A stretch of 64,000 nt of DNA from Bryum argenteum. Taxonomy: Eukaryota > Streptophyta > Bryopsida > Bryales > Bryaceae. The DNA lies in contig CM073330.1 in NCBI GenBank assembly GCA_037043015.1, positions 1,203,263 to 1,267,262 on the forward strand, read 5' to 3'. How positions within the stretch are numbered: the stretch's first letter is position 1; the number at the start of each line of letters is the position of its first letter. This document shows positions 1-12,416 of this stretch, piece by piece. A program made the position numbers and the translations under genes. The notes beneath the pieces are model-generated. The model was not told the origin of the DNA, did not search any database, and worked only from the letters and a program-made list of their open reading frames with translations.

Positions 1-248
1 GAGTTTTAGGGTTGGCCAATGTTACTTTTACTTTACAGGCGTTGTTACTTTTACTTTTTGAAAAGTGTCACGAACCAAAAAAAGACTCAAATGACCTATG
101 CACGATATTCGGTACTGCCCGCAACTAAATGTGGCAAAAAAACTCCAATTTTTTTGGTGCCAAAGAAAAAGTTGTCCCTTTGGTACTCCCTTGTCACTTC
201 TTGAAAACCAGGGGTGTCTCTTTTGGACACATTTTCCACTAGTATTAT
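1..248. repeat. Right end of the composite insertion, first copy
   Basis: Homologous to 29,562-29,811 (ttacaggcgttgttac, ggtgccaaagaaaaagttg). It shows that the insertion also stood before unit 1; the rest lies outside the window. Divergence from the second copy is higher here than further right. Confidence 0.7.
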
Positions 249-249
249 G

Positions 250-3200
250 AAATCAAATTCTTTGTTCTCCCCAAAGTTTCTTCCGCATTCTTTTGGACAA
301 CCTTTCTTCTAACATTGCTTATCACTAGCCTTCACCCTTACCCAAAGTGTCCAATTACGATCCAAAACTACAAACTTCAATAGTGCTGCGAAAATAAATA
401 ATGTTGCCTATATATTTTTACTTTTATTTCATGACATTTCCTGGCTCCATTGTTTACTCACGATTAAATAATTTACTATTTTTACTGTTTTAAGAATTTT
501 AACCCTTAAGTGTCCAAGGGGGTCTTGCAGCCTAGTAACACAAGCTTTTCCTAGTGTCATAAAGAAAAATGAAGGTGAGCTATTTAGATCTCAAGTGTAA
601 AACTTTATAATAGACTTGTTTTAGTCCATTTCCTCACTTTTATCATTGTGAAGAAATCATTGCGGATCCAATACCATAAGTATTAGGATCAAAATCTTCC
701 AACTACAAAGTTTATAGTATTTTTCATAAGATTATAGTCATGTAAAAAAAATCATGAAAAGGTAAATTGATTTCGCATGTTGGCTTGCAAAGTAAAACAT
801 GCCTAATTTTTGAAAATCCCAAAACAAGAGCTGCCTTACTAAAATGAATGCCATTAATTCAAACTTAATTGTATGAATCTCCAATTTCAATCTGCACATT
901 GTTCTTGATTTTGGACCAAACCCAAGTACTTTTGTCTGGAACGATCCGAGGGATGAAGAGGTTATGGCTCTTCAATGTTTCTATCTTTCTTCCAAATCAT
1001 CATTTCTTGACATTTTGGGCATTTAAGGTTATAGTAGGTCATCCTAGAGTTAAAATCCAATTTGACAAGATGTATATGCAAACTAGACTTAGAGGGGCGA
1101 GCCCCACCATGTTGGTGGATGGAAGGGTGACAATTGACAAATATGAACGAATAGGGTGGAACAAAAGTGGGGCAATTTTATGATGGCTTATGAGTTACTT
1201 GTAGTCGGAAATTGCAGACTAGTACATGCCAAATGTTTAAGATCACAAATATAGTGCTTAAGGTGCAATGGAGAAAACTACCTAGAAGGTGAAGAAAGGG
1301 AGCTCTTTTAATTTAGTTCAATTTATTTCTTTAACATAATTGAGAAGGAATGTTGAAACTTTGAGGAGCCATAACTTCTTTATCCAAATGGTGTTTTCGA
1401 CAAAAATTTGTTGGATCAGAACCGAAATCAAGTATACCAATAGTTTTTGATTGAGAAATTATTTGGATTAAGTTTTCCTTTTCATGAATAGTTATTGATA
1501 AAAGAACAATCTTAGGATGAGGCCGGACAGCTCTTTAGGTGCAAGTCTTCTACTAGAGTATTTTCTTTTTTGGATTTTTATTTATGGTCATGTACTAACT
1601 TCTGAGTTCCTTGAAGTATTTTTGATTGCAAGGAAAGAGGCCATTCCAAATTGAGGTGATATTATAAAGTTTAGATGTGATATTATAGAATCAGAGTGAT
1701 ATCATTGTAGAGAAAATAGCGACTTTACAGGAAACAAGTAATATCATAGGATATAGTAAGGTGCTCAGTAATGGTGCAATTTTTAGCACGAGAAATTTGT
1801 TGGGAATTTACTAGAATAGTCCAAGAAATTTTTTTGCATGAGGAAAATTAGTGGATAGATAGAGCAAGTAGCAATCACCAATTTTGAACTCCACTACAAA
1901 TGAGCTATGAAATTTTGAAGTTAGATATATAGGTATATCCAAAATGGTGCCTTGTGTAATGTGATACCCTATAATGTTTGTGATGAGCACATGGTAATGT
2001 TGTATGTGGAAGTTGTTATGTACCTTTGAGTGAAGATCAGTAGGGCTCCATTATAGGACATGCTGCATTTTAGACCACTATGATTCTTTGTAAGACTAAT
2101 GTTTTATTCAAATCATGGTTTATTTCAGAGATGGAGGAGTAGTCAAGAAATAAACCCCTTACACAAAAGTCCAAATTTTTTCCTTTTTGATTTCTTTAGT
2201 AATAAAATAATCCTTTTGAAATATGTTCATCACCAAATTACTACTGAAGTTCCAAATTGACCCAGGTCAAGAATTTTAAAAAGATTTACGAGGGTGACCT
2301 TCAAAAATATCAAAAGCAATCTTCAAAGTTTTGGTACATTCCAAATTAATTCTTTCAAGATTCATAAAACTTCTTTTTCTCAAGATTCACAAACTCATAG
2401 AAGCACCTACTCAGTGAGTCAGTGGTCATTTTTCCCAGAATCCAAATATATTTAACATGAAGTATGTATTCCTAAATTGTTCTCTTTGGACTTTAATATG
2501 GAAAGTAATATGATAAAAGGTCAAAAAAGTAAAATGAGTCTCTAAATTCTACATGAGCCTAAATTGATTACCTACATGAGAAAAAATATGACCAAAGTCT
2601 TTGGGGTAACAATCTTCAAATCTTCCTTTGCACCATGGAGACAATGTCTCCCGAACAATACCCAAAAAAGAATCTATACAAACTTTGGGTGTTACAATCT
2701 TGCAAATAAAAAACATCCAAGGGTCAATTTTGAAGGAGTAAATAAAAGTAAGCCTAAGTATAAAATTTCTCGATTGAGGATCAAAAGAAGTCAAAAAAAT
2801 TGGTTCACATCCACATGAGAACATAGAGGTGGAAAATTGCAGAATTGAGGTTTCAAGCCCTTAAAAAAAGAACTTTCAGGGGTTAAGCAAATAAAAATAG
2901 CTTCTAGCTCAATCAATCATGTGAAATTACATGCCATGATGCTACATATTTTACTATCAATGATATGATTCAAGCCGCAACAATCAGTGCATGTAAAGGA
3001 TGTTGATTTGACGCATATATATTTTCTTTGGGGAGGTTTTTCCCAATAGACCTCTATGAGTTTGTGAGTTTTCAGAATGCTTTACATGAGTAATGAAATC
3101 GTACATGGGACCGATGGAGAGCAAAAATCCTCGCAACGTAATGGGTTCATTTTCTAAACTACAAGTTATGAAAGTTGTTAAATTATGAAATACTTCAAAG

Positions 3201-3899
3201 CTAGATGTTGTATACTTTGGACACGGCCCTCATACAATTTTTTAAGGTCACATGGTGATTTGGAACTCTTAAGACGAAGTTGATTGTAAAGACATCCCCT
3301 AAGAATGTTTTTGAAAATAAATATGCTAAATACAAATTTACTTTCATTTTTCTTTTATGCCCTAACTTATTTAAAAAATTCAAAAATTAAATTTTGACTT
3401 TGCAACTTTTGCCACTTATATTTCTGTATGTATAACCTCACCTACACCAAACTCTAGCCTAAAATTCTTAATTAAGGCCTTCATATATGCTACTTATAAG
3501 AACAAAAGGTCGTTTTGGATTTTAAGAATGGTTAGTGGTTAAACTACAAGTCTTTCTTTCCATCGAGCCCATTAGTAGCTCGTCTACTTCCTGTTCGTTT
3601 CTAAAATGAATTTCAATTTCGACCACAAAGGGGCTTTATAGACACTTTGGAATCGTTCGTTTTTTAGATATGACAATTTTCTTGAGCTATGGTTCTGAGT
3701 ATGCTGGAATTTCAGCTCGCGTGATCGGGCTCTTAATGTGAAATTAAGTATGAGTATCTCATACTTGATTTATTGTTGATGATGCCTCTGTTTCATGAGC
3801 GCCTTACTGCAATGGATGTTTTTGAGATGACCAAGTGATTGAAGGAATCCTCAAAATACTTGAATTTAATCTGCAATTTTACCTTCTCTCCTGCATTTC
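250..3899. other. AT-rich unit flank without a recognisable gene, unit 1
   Basis: No coding pattern holds across units. It contains an old TTAA-CCCTTAAGTGTCCAAGG sequence (499-) resembling a piggyBac-type end, and a loose cluster of gatatTATA motifs near 1,660-1,760. Short open frames here are not conserved as protein. Confidence 0.6.
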
Positions 3900-5140
3900 G
3901 GTCATTCGATAGTGTTTTAGCTCCATTTGAAGCAGCAGGAGGTTAAAGTGTAGCATCGAAACCACTGAGGGGCTTGGACATTGCTGTACATTGGTAGCTC
4001 CGTTCTCTTGCATTGTAAGCAAGGTTACCATAAGTTCCGTTGATGTTGTCAGTAGAATTGATGTCCCTTATAACAGAATTTGTACAGAACCTTTGAATGC
4101 AACTTCTCAATAAGATACAGATGTGGAGATAGAGTGGACATCGATGCATCCCTCGACATGCTTGTGCTCTTGTGTACAAGAGATGCGACTGAAAGTACAG
4201 AAACTTCCACTCGTAACACGTCCAGAAATTTGTATGCTGATTGATCCAGTAACATGGAATGTATGCTGTTCTTGTGCATCTCTAGATGAAAGTCACAGTG
4301 TGGGAAATAAAACCCATAGATATCCACTGCTGCAGCCATTGTGAAATTAAACATCGTGAAGCCATTGCGAATCGGAAGTACCCAGATGTAAGTCAGAGCT
4401 TCGGCTTGGGAGTTGCAGTGCTGCTGCTACAGCGCACGACCAAGCGAGAGATGGAATTTACCCTGACGAAGAAGCTAGAAGCGCTTGAGGCACCACCACC
4501 ATCGCCATAGCTCACGGAACAATTCGAGCTGCTTGGTGCTGTTCATATCCACATTACTGACTTGAGATTCTGGAGTCACTTTCTCAACAATACGAGCTGA
4601 AATGGATTGAAATCAATTCTCACTGCCGGAATCGCTAAATCCTCAGCACGCTTCCAAATGCTTACTTAATCGAACGAGCCAATGTGAGCTTTCTCTGTAC
4701 CGGAATATACCTCGCTTGTCTCGTTTGCATGAATTTGGCGAGAGCGACTCCACAACCATTGTGTAGTGACTTCCAGATCTTTTAGATGTTGACGAGACGG
4801 AGCACTCAAGAGTAATTTCTGCTTCGACGTATCGCAACTCTAAAAGCAGGAATCTCCCTTTTGAGGCTTCCGACACATAATCCTTCTTTCTACTACAATC
4901 GAGCTAGCCGCAGCAATTTCCATAATCACCTTCTGAATGATTTGTCTGAGACTTGCACTCTTCGTGAAGGCTATTGACTCTTTCAAGCAACAAATGAACC
5001 CTCATTAAGTTTTGGAAGCCCCAACCTCCGAGAAATGATCTGCTGCGACGTCAGAGAATCGATGTGTTGTGAATCCAAGAGGTGAAACAACAAGTGAGCA
5101 TTTTAGCGTACGCACATGAGGCAAATGGAGCCATGTGAAG
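3900..5140 (-). pseudogene. Decayed gene-like block of unknown product, unit 1
   Basis: This GC-richer block stands out from the AT-rich flanks and recurs in every unit. Minus-strand stretches look protein-like: a 5' part with FHLLDSQ (about 5,090), then YVSEASKGRFLLLELRYVEA (about 4,870), then ESQVSNVDMNSTKQLELF (about 4,550), and a distal part FNFTMAAAVDIYGFYF (about 4,340). Different units keep different parts open and small indels separate the parts, so the block reads as a decayed gene or decayed exons. It lies on the same strand as the TNL and about 3.5 kb downstream of it. No family is recognised. Confidence 0.35.
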
Positions 5141-7214
5141 GCATATACACTGACTGTCGAAACTTAGTACAAAAGTACATACTTTACCTTTAATCATTCA
5201 TATATTATAATGTGATGTAATTAATGAGGTGAGACATGTCCACATTGTTTTTGCACTAATTGGACTTGTAAAAACCTAAAATAATGTTGGATATTCACAT
5301 AGAGGTATGTTGAAATTCAAATACAAGGGCAAGGTTGGAAGAGTGAAAAAGGCATCTTTTGAAGCATTATTGCATAAAAATTCCAAACAGTGAGAACATG
5401 TGTTTGCATGTACAAGAGATACAATTTGGAAAATAGTAAAATTTCAAATATTCGATATTGCTTCAAGTTTCCTTGATTTTGGGTTGATTATGATAATAAA
5501 TGGGCATTTACTGCAACTTTGGGTAGATTTTAGAATGCTAGATGATAGTGTTTCAAACTTCATGAGTGAATATCTCCCAAAAGCTAAAGTATGAGGAATT
5601 TTGAAATGAGAATGGACTCTTAAGAAAGGTATAGGAAAACTCCATAATCTACAAAGAGTTATAACGTCTTACGATCTAAATTTTGTAAATCACATCCTCA
5701 TCAAACACAAATCAACCCAATTTTTGGCTTCATTCACCTTTAGGGGCTAACTTTTTTTAATCAATTAGGTATATGTGAAGTAAATGGTCTTTGAGGAGCT
5801 AGAGTCCCTAAATCTATAGTTGAATTTCATGTTTACTTGTTGGGGTGGATTTCAATACAAATCTAGTATTTGTAGTGAGATTTGCTTGATCCAATATGTG
5901 AGGAAAATATTGCATCTATTGTAGTGCGTAGGGTCTTGTTTTAATATGTTTTTCTAGTTTTAATTTTGGGGCATTTTTACCATTGTAAGGTTATCATTTG
6001 AGCAAAGAAATATTTTTGATGAATGACAACCTAAACTTTTCAAGACCCATATCCTCATTATCCAAACTTGTTTTTGTGAAATTTTTGCATTGGATTTTGA
6101 ATCAAGTCTTGTAGTAAAATTCTTAAATCAACTACGTACCCTAACTATGCTTAAAAGCCAAAATGGCTCCTTTTTTTTTGAACAACCTAGAAGAAGCTGT
6201 GCGTGAGATAAATGGTGAGTAGGTACTCTTATGTAGGAAAAAAAAAATAATAATAAAAATAATAGAAAATTTCAAGATTTTAGATTTTGACAAGTTTTAG
6301 AAAAGAAAAATGAAAAATCACTAAAAACTTTTAAAATTGTTTATGTAAGTTTTAAAAGCTGCCCTTGTAAAATTGGTAAATTTTCTTACTTGGATTATGT
6401 TGGAAGTTGAGCGGTAGTTTTGTTGTAAGTACATTTTTGCAATTCATATAAAAAATTAAAATATATAGACTTATCCTACTCCATTTCGGCTTTCAACCCA
6501 AGGTTTGCCCTAAGGAATTCAAAAATTAGAATTTGGACTTGTAGAATTTATCACATACACCTTGTATGCATCGCCACAATCACAACAAGTTATAGCCCAA
6601 ATGTACTCAAATAAGGCCCATCTAAGTTGCCCAAAACTACAATGAGCAAATGTTGCTTTTGAACTTCTCAATTAAAACATAAGGTAGAGGCAACAAATTC
6701 AAGAAACTACCAATTTTGCTTCTCCACCTTATTGATAAATGAGACTTCTAGTGTACAATCAAGCACTTTAGATGAGAATTCAAATGTACTAAAATAAAAC
6801 TTTGATTCTCAACGACTTTTGCATACTAAATTTAAATTATACATTTTTCTATGCATAGTAGCCCTCGTGCATTTCCATGCAAGAATATGTAAAGGTCCAT
6901 ATAAATTACAATCATAACAAATAAGAAATAAGGTTGCAAGCATGGGTTGCAAGCATGCCACGAAGTCATACATGAGAGTATAATACTCATGCACCCATGC
7001 ACATGACTAACAATATCTTGCCTAGCTTGAGTTGTTTTCACCACATTGCAAAATGAGGTGTACTAATAAAATTTGTATTAATGCTAGAGAAGTGAAGTAA
7101 AGCCATCATCAAAGAGGAAAAATTGAAACAATTATCAAGAACATACTACTTTCTGTTGAAGTTACATTTGACCTATTACTAAATGAGAATTATCCGTGAT
7201 AAGACTAATAATTC
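5141..7214. other. AT-rich stretch without a recognisable gene, unit 1
   Basis: Homologous in units 3 and 4, and partly in unit 2. It includes an A-rich run (aaaaaataataataaaaataa, ~6,240) and a short doublet ttgcaagcatgg near 6,935. Minus-strand frames of 60-70 codons at 6,809-7,044 look fortuitous. Confidence 0.5.
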
Positions 7215-7501
7215 CTATAGCTTCACCACCCTATCCTTAAATTGAATAGAGATTCGATTTGTCACATGTACTATCCTTCCACCAATCTCCCAATCATGCA
7301 TCGTGAAAGATAGGCCAAAGAGGTAAACTCCACTATCCTGCGATATAAGTGAGATTGGTCACATAATCAAAGGAGAATAAAGTGTCATAAATGGCAAAAG
7401 GAAGGAATAAGAGGAAATATTACCTCAGTACAAGCATCTTTAACAAACACTCTTTTAGATTGGGTTCCGACTATTCTACCTTCAAAAGTGGATTCGGCCA
7501 T
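7215..7501 (-). CDS. Possible small two-exon gene downstream of TNL copy 1, product unknown
   Basis: Exon A 7424-7501 starts at an ATG in strong context (AACCATGG) and ends at a GAG|GTAATA donor after 26 codons. Exon B 7215-7337 follows a TTATATCGCAG acceptor in the same phase, giving 66 aa. Equivalent exons exist in units 3 and 4; unit 2 has lost the region. The pattern of strands (EGRIVG, SKRVFVKDAC, SGVYLFGLSF, GGRIVHVTV) is reminiscent of an OB-fold, but this is a guess. The end of exon B differs between units; here it passes through a TTTG/CTG difference that may be a sequencing error. It could also be exons of a larger decayed gene, or alternative 3' exons of the TNL about 1.2 kb upstream. 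Confidence 0.35.
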
Positions 7502-8695
7502 GGTTTCTCGAGGAAGCTCTATGGAAAACACTAACAAACAACTGTTTGATGTGCTTATTACGACTATGATATTCTTCTCTTCACAAAAGTATGATAGACT
7601 TCACAACTTGTTCAGTAAATACACATTTGATCATTGTATAACTTCACGCATTTGAAAAATATATGGTAATCTTGCTAGATATGAAATACCAAACATTAAC
7701 CTCTTTATAGTAGTAAAATTCACTCGCCAAAGATAACTCATAACTTAGTAGTAGAAGTCTTTGAAGAAAAATAAAAGACTGCTTTAACTAGATATGAAGA
7801 CTAACATACATTTTACTCTCTTCTCCAGTTCTTCAACATTGTTCAAACCAATTTCACTAAAAGTTTTATGAACTTAAAACAGATTGAACACAATTTTCCT
7901 CTGTAGGCTTTGTTGCAAGTACTTATAGTTCACAAAATCATACAAAACATAAGGAGAATTCATTCAAAGGTCGTATCATCGAGCTAAACAAATTGCATCT
8001 GCAGATAAATCATAAGTGCACAAATTGGCTTCCTCAAGTTTGAATGAAATTATCTTGGTTAGCATCATACTTCTCATATTGTATAAGCTTGAGAGATTAC
8101 GTCAACAAAAAAAAGTTAACAAGATGCCCTCAATTCAAGAAGTTACATAAATAACAATGTTGTGTATACTAGAAGGTTATTGATTCTACCTTTGATAGAG
8201 TATTTCATGAAAAACTTTGCATCTACATACAACTTCAAACTCGCTCAAGTAGCTTTTCACCAAAACTTTTGTCCGAGCTTTTGAATTAGCACCCAAAGCC
8301 AATCTAATAATATAGTTCTTAAATCGTATTTCTCCTCGTTACACTAGGTATACTTTGGGCCCTTCATATTTTTAGAGGGCTCGTTTTATTCTTCACATTC
8401 GCCTCACCATTGCCCATTGATCTTCTCATTTCTCATCAACATGTTCCACGTGTTGCCAAAGACGACCAAACAACCTCTGGACTAAATATATCACAAGACT
8501 GCACCCAATGAAACATTTACTATCCTCAGTAATAAAGAGAAATAATAAAGATATGAAAAGCTTACAATAGAAATCTCAATGAAGTTGATACGATAGAAGA
8601 GTTCCTTTGGATGGTGAGTGGAGTTGATGATGCTCCAAAGAAACAACAAACCACCTTCAAGGTCTCACATCAATCTAAAGTAGTCCCGTAGAAAC
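7502..8695. other. 3' flank of TNL copy 1, no gene seen
   Basis: AT-rich sequence between the TNL stop and the small two-exon frame. It probably contains the TNL 3' UTR. Unit 2 lacks all but the last ~130 bp. Confidence 0.5.
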
Positions 8696-11600
8696 CTAAT
8701 CATAAAAATATACTTCCAAACCCAACAATCCAGTTGATTGGACTTGGTAAGCTGCCAAGATACTAGTCTCACTTTTTTCCAGCACTTGGTATGATTCATT
8801 CAATATACCGGATGTATCTATTTTATCTTTGCTCTCAACCCACTCAATGAAAAGATTCGAGAGAACCCCAGGAGAAGGTGGAAGATCGGTGATGAATTTG
8901 CTCCGCCATATAGACATGCCTTGCAAAGTTGTAAGCACTTCCACTCCTTCAATGTTCTCACAATCATATAAAGAAAACTTTACGAGATCGAGTTGTTGAA
9001 ATGAGGTTGGAAGGTTTTTCACCTTTGGGCACATTTGGAGATCAAAAGTCCCAAGTCTTGATAACATGCCTATTGAACTTGGGAGCATTCCAAGGAGGCT
9101 ACAATCACGAATGGTTAAATCTTCCAAATTTGGAAGATCACCAAGAGTTTCTGGCAACCTTTTCAAGTTTTTACATCCACACAATGAGAGCTCCATGAGT
9201 TCTTCAAGATCACCAAGTGAGTTTGGGAGCCGTTCCATCACCTCACATTCAATTTGAAACTTTTGAAGTGCCTCCAAAAGTCCAATGGATTCCGGAAACT
9301 CAGTGAGGGTCTTATCGATCACGTTCAGCGTTGTTAGGGATTCGAATGCTCCATAAGGAAGATAGGATAGAAGTCCACGCGCATTTTTCAATGTCAATGT
9401 CTTTAAGCTCGTCCAAGCCTCCTGGATAGAGTCGACAAAACATGTTTGGAGATCCAAGCAAGGATCCATTTCCAACGTTAAGCTAATAAGGCTTGAGCAA
9501 TGTAGGAGAGAAGGTGGAACGGATCCCAAGGATGTGCAACCATATGCATCCAACTCTATGAGTTGCGAGAGTTCACCTATAGACCTTGGCAAGGTTTTCA
9601 GTCCTCTACAATAACAGAATTTAAGATGCGTGAGTTCTTTGAGCAATCCAATAGATTCAGGGAGCCTTTCCAACCTCATACATGAAAATACCCTCAACTT
9701 TTGTAGTTGTGATGCCTGACCAATAGATTCTGGCAAAGTCTTCATCTTGCATTTGTAAAGGTCAAGCGATCGTAACTGTTTGAGTAGTCCAACTGTATCC
9801 GGAAGCTTTCTCAAATTTTCGCAACCCCAAAGGTCTAAATATTGTAATTCCGAACATTCTCCAATGGAATCTGGTAGTTCTTTGATGGATGAGCACCAAC
9901 TCAAATTGAGCCGTACAAGGTTGGGGCAACCCTGGTAAAGAACTCTCCTATTAGTTCATATAACATTCATCATCTTTTGCTACAAGTACTATCAATTTAA
10001 ACTCAAACATGACACCAAAAAAATTCCTCATCGAAACTTCATTCAAGCGAGACATACCTTCAAGCTGCACTTTGAATTGCTCCACAACTCTACCAATTTA
10101 GAACTCTCTGAAAAGTCAAGCATTGTTAACTTAGACATATCAAATTGTGGCGGCACTTGTTTCAAAGGTGAATTACACCATCGCAACCATCGCAATTCTC
10201 TTGGCATGCAACTCCAATCTCCATTTATCTTTGCTTTTTCTGGTAACTCAAGAAAATGCAAATTCGGAATATTTGCAAATTCCTCGACGCTAAACCTCCT
10301 CTTTGTACTTCCTCTCAAATTCAATGCCATTGTTTTTGTCAATCCCTGCAATTACACCACACTCGAATTTTCAACTTCATTTTATGTACACACAAGCTGC
10401 AAATTTACTTCATCTCTGTGGGTACAATATATATATTCTCTTCAACCTATTTTTACACACTCTAATCACAATCTCGGCCAAAACACAAAAAACAATACCA
10501 AAACATGGAATGTTTGTACTCTCAAAGACACTTAAGACTTACCTCCTTTCTTCTAAATGCCACCTCTCCACTGTTTCTCTTTGTATAGTGTGTTTGCGTT
10601 GTCTTCCCAATCTCTTCTCCCAACTCCACTAACAAGTCATGCACCCTTAACCGCTCGTTACTAGGGCATGAAACCAAATTCCCGTCGATGAGATTTTGTA
10701 ATGAAGTATAAGGTGTGCCCATCCCATCACATGACACACAATCCTTACAACTTCTCCAATACGCTAAAGCTTCTTCACGAGTCTCATTGTTGAAAAGACA
10801 TGCAATATCCACAAACATACGTTTGTCTTCATCAACAAGGATATCATAGCTCCATCTCAAAACATCCATGACATCTCGACTCCGCACAATTACGTCTCTA
10901 GCCTCCATCCATATTGCCTCCCTATCTTCTCCCATCCTTTTATTGAACAAACTTGCTCCAATCACCTTCAAAGCCAATGGCAATCCACCACATGCTTCCA
11001 CAATGTTCTTCGCAAACCCATCCAAATCTTTTTCGGCCTCCATAGAGTGAAAGGCATGCCAATTAAACAACTTACTAGCATAACATGTATTTAATAGGGG
11101 AATATCATATGTGGAGTACTTGACCTCCCCATCTTCCATGTTGTTTAAGATACTTCGATCACGAGACGTCACCATCATGCGGCTACCCCGGTGGAGACAA
11201 CCTAGAAAGGGTCTCAATCCGTTAAGTTGTTTGGGATCATAAACATTGTCCACCACAATCATGATCGGCCCTACACTCTTAATTCTGTGGAACCAATTCG
11301 TGTAATCTGTAGAGCCACTTGAGTCTAAACGCAAAATATCCCACATCAACTGCTTTCTCAATGGCATTGACCACGCTAGCCACCCGAGGACATTGGAAGA
11401 GGATGAAATACTCTCTTGATGAATCTTCAAAAAACTCATGTGCTTGAACTTGCTCTCCCTTGCATAATGGTTGAAGATTTCTCTTGCAAGAGTGCTCTTC
11501 CCAATCCCTCCCATTCCCACTATTCCCAATATGCCTATCCCACCACCCATCTCCTCTATAATTTTTATGCACTCACGAGTTGGGCCCTCAAGCCCAACTC

Positions 11601-12416
11601 TGCAAGAATCCACTTCAACACAAATGTTGGAAGGAGTGAGGCGTGCTACTTGCTTCACCACTTCTTGCTTTAGCTTTGATTCATCACTACACACAAATCA
11701 GTCACCCGAACATGACAATCATGGTTATCCTTTGATATCCACAAAGTACTCTCTCCTCTTAAGCAACATTGTGGATGTAGATATATAAACTCGTGTGTGA
11801 TGGAGCTATTTATGTCAAAAACATGTGCCCAAATCCACAAAAACTCATAAACTCAAACGGAAATGCTCTAAAACATACTCGCTTCCACAGGACGCAAAAT
11901 TCTTGCTAGTCCTCAAACTCACCTTCTGTAATCAGCCAGGCGGAACCCAGTAATTTCAGCCACTGCTGCAAGAGCATATCTCCACTCCTTCACTTTCTCG
12001 GGGCTCCTCCCTCTCGTCTGGTGTTTCTTGAATGCGGCTCCAAAAGGACCATTCTCGTTCTCCACCCACCGCAAGTCCCCAGGTTCCACTCCGTAGAACA
12101 CGGGCACCACCGGCTTGTCGCTCCTCAGCATGGCCACCAGCTCGTTGAGGCAGTACTTGGACTCCGCATACCCCCTCGACACCACGGCCACGTGAACATT
12201 GGCCATGGCCAGAGCGTGGTCGATGGACTCCAGGGCAGGGTTGCCCTTCATCAGCGAGCGAGCGTCCAGAAATGGACGATGGCCTGCACATCGGAGGGCC
12301 TCCTCCAAATGCACCACAAAGTTGGCCTTCACATCAGGCCCGCGGTGGTTGAGGAACACGTCGTAATCCTCTGTCACAACCGCACCTCTGCTCGTACCTG
12401 CTTCCCCGTTGTTCAT
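8696..12416 (-). CDS. TIR-NBS-LRR immune receptor, copy 1 (four exons, intact)
   Basis: Exons (minus strand): 11923-12416, 10543-11686, 10058-10345 and 8696-9931, with GT-AG introns of 236, 197 and 126 bp. The joins keep frame and give about 1,053 aa. The start is fixed by an in-frame TGA just upstream. The TIR domain spans residues ~17-163 and carries the putative NADase glutamate (E92 in YCLNELV). NB-ARC follows: P-loop GMGGIGKST 222-230, kinase-2 IMIVVDNV 306-313, RNBS-B MMVTSRD, GLPLAL 399-404, RNBS-D FVDIACLF, and an MHD-type VHD at 513-515. Residues from ~560 are LPxSIGxL leucine-rich repeats of ~24 aa. Known family role: intracellular sensing of pathogen effectors, then TIR NADase signalling. 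The second acidic residue of Walker B is Asn in all copies here. Class is certain; ligand and specificity cannot be told. Confidence 0.93.

Noticed and set aside
869-1183. 104-codon plus-strand frame repeated at 30,433 and, in altered form, at 15,486 and 45,046
   Set aside because: The frame is kept only between the recent duplicates. In units 2 and 4 indels change it, so conservation is of DNA, not protein.
1640-1770. Cluster of gatatTATA-like motifs, considered as a satellite or CRISPR-like array
   Set aside because: Spacing and sequence are irregular, and the motifs are common in AT-rich DNA.
2549-2824. Overlapping 84-91 codon frames on both strands (also 32,111-32,386)
   Set aside because: AT-rich intergenic sequence; frames are absent from units 2 and 4.
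6809-7044. Two overlapping minus-strand frames of 61-70 codons seen in units 1, 3 and 4
   Set aside because: No start context or splice signals stand out, and the two overlapping frames are equally conserved, so this is DNA similarity only.
9001-9257. Plus-strand open frames across the LRR exons (e.g. 9,001-9,257; 22,027-22,272; 54,071-54,499)
   Set aside because: They are antisense shadows of the LRR coding exons on the minus strand.
10077-10632. Plus-strand frames of 100-150 codons over TNL exon 3 and intron 2
   Set aside because: They cross known splice sites of the minus-strand gene and are rich in residues expected from the reverse of coding DNA.
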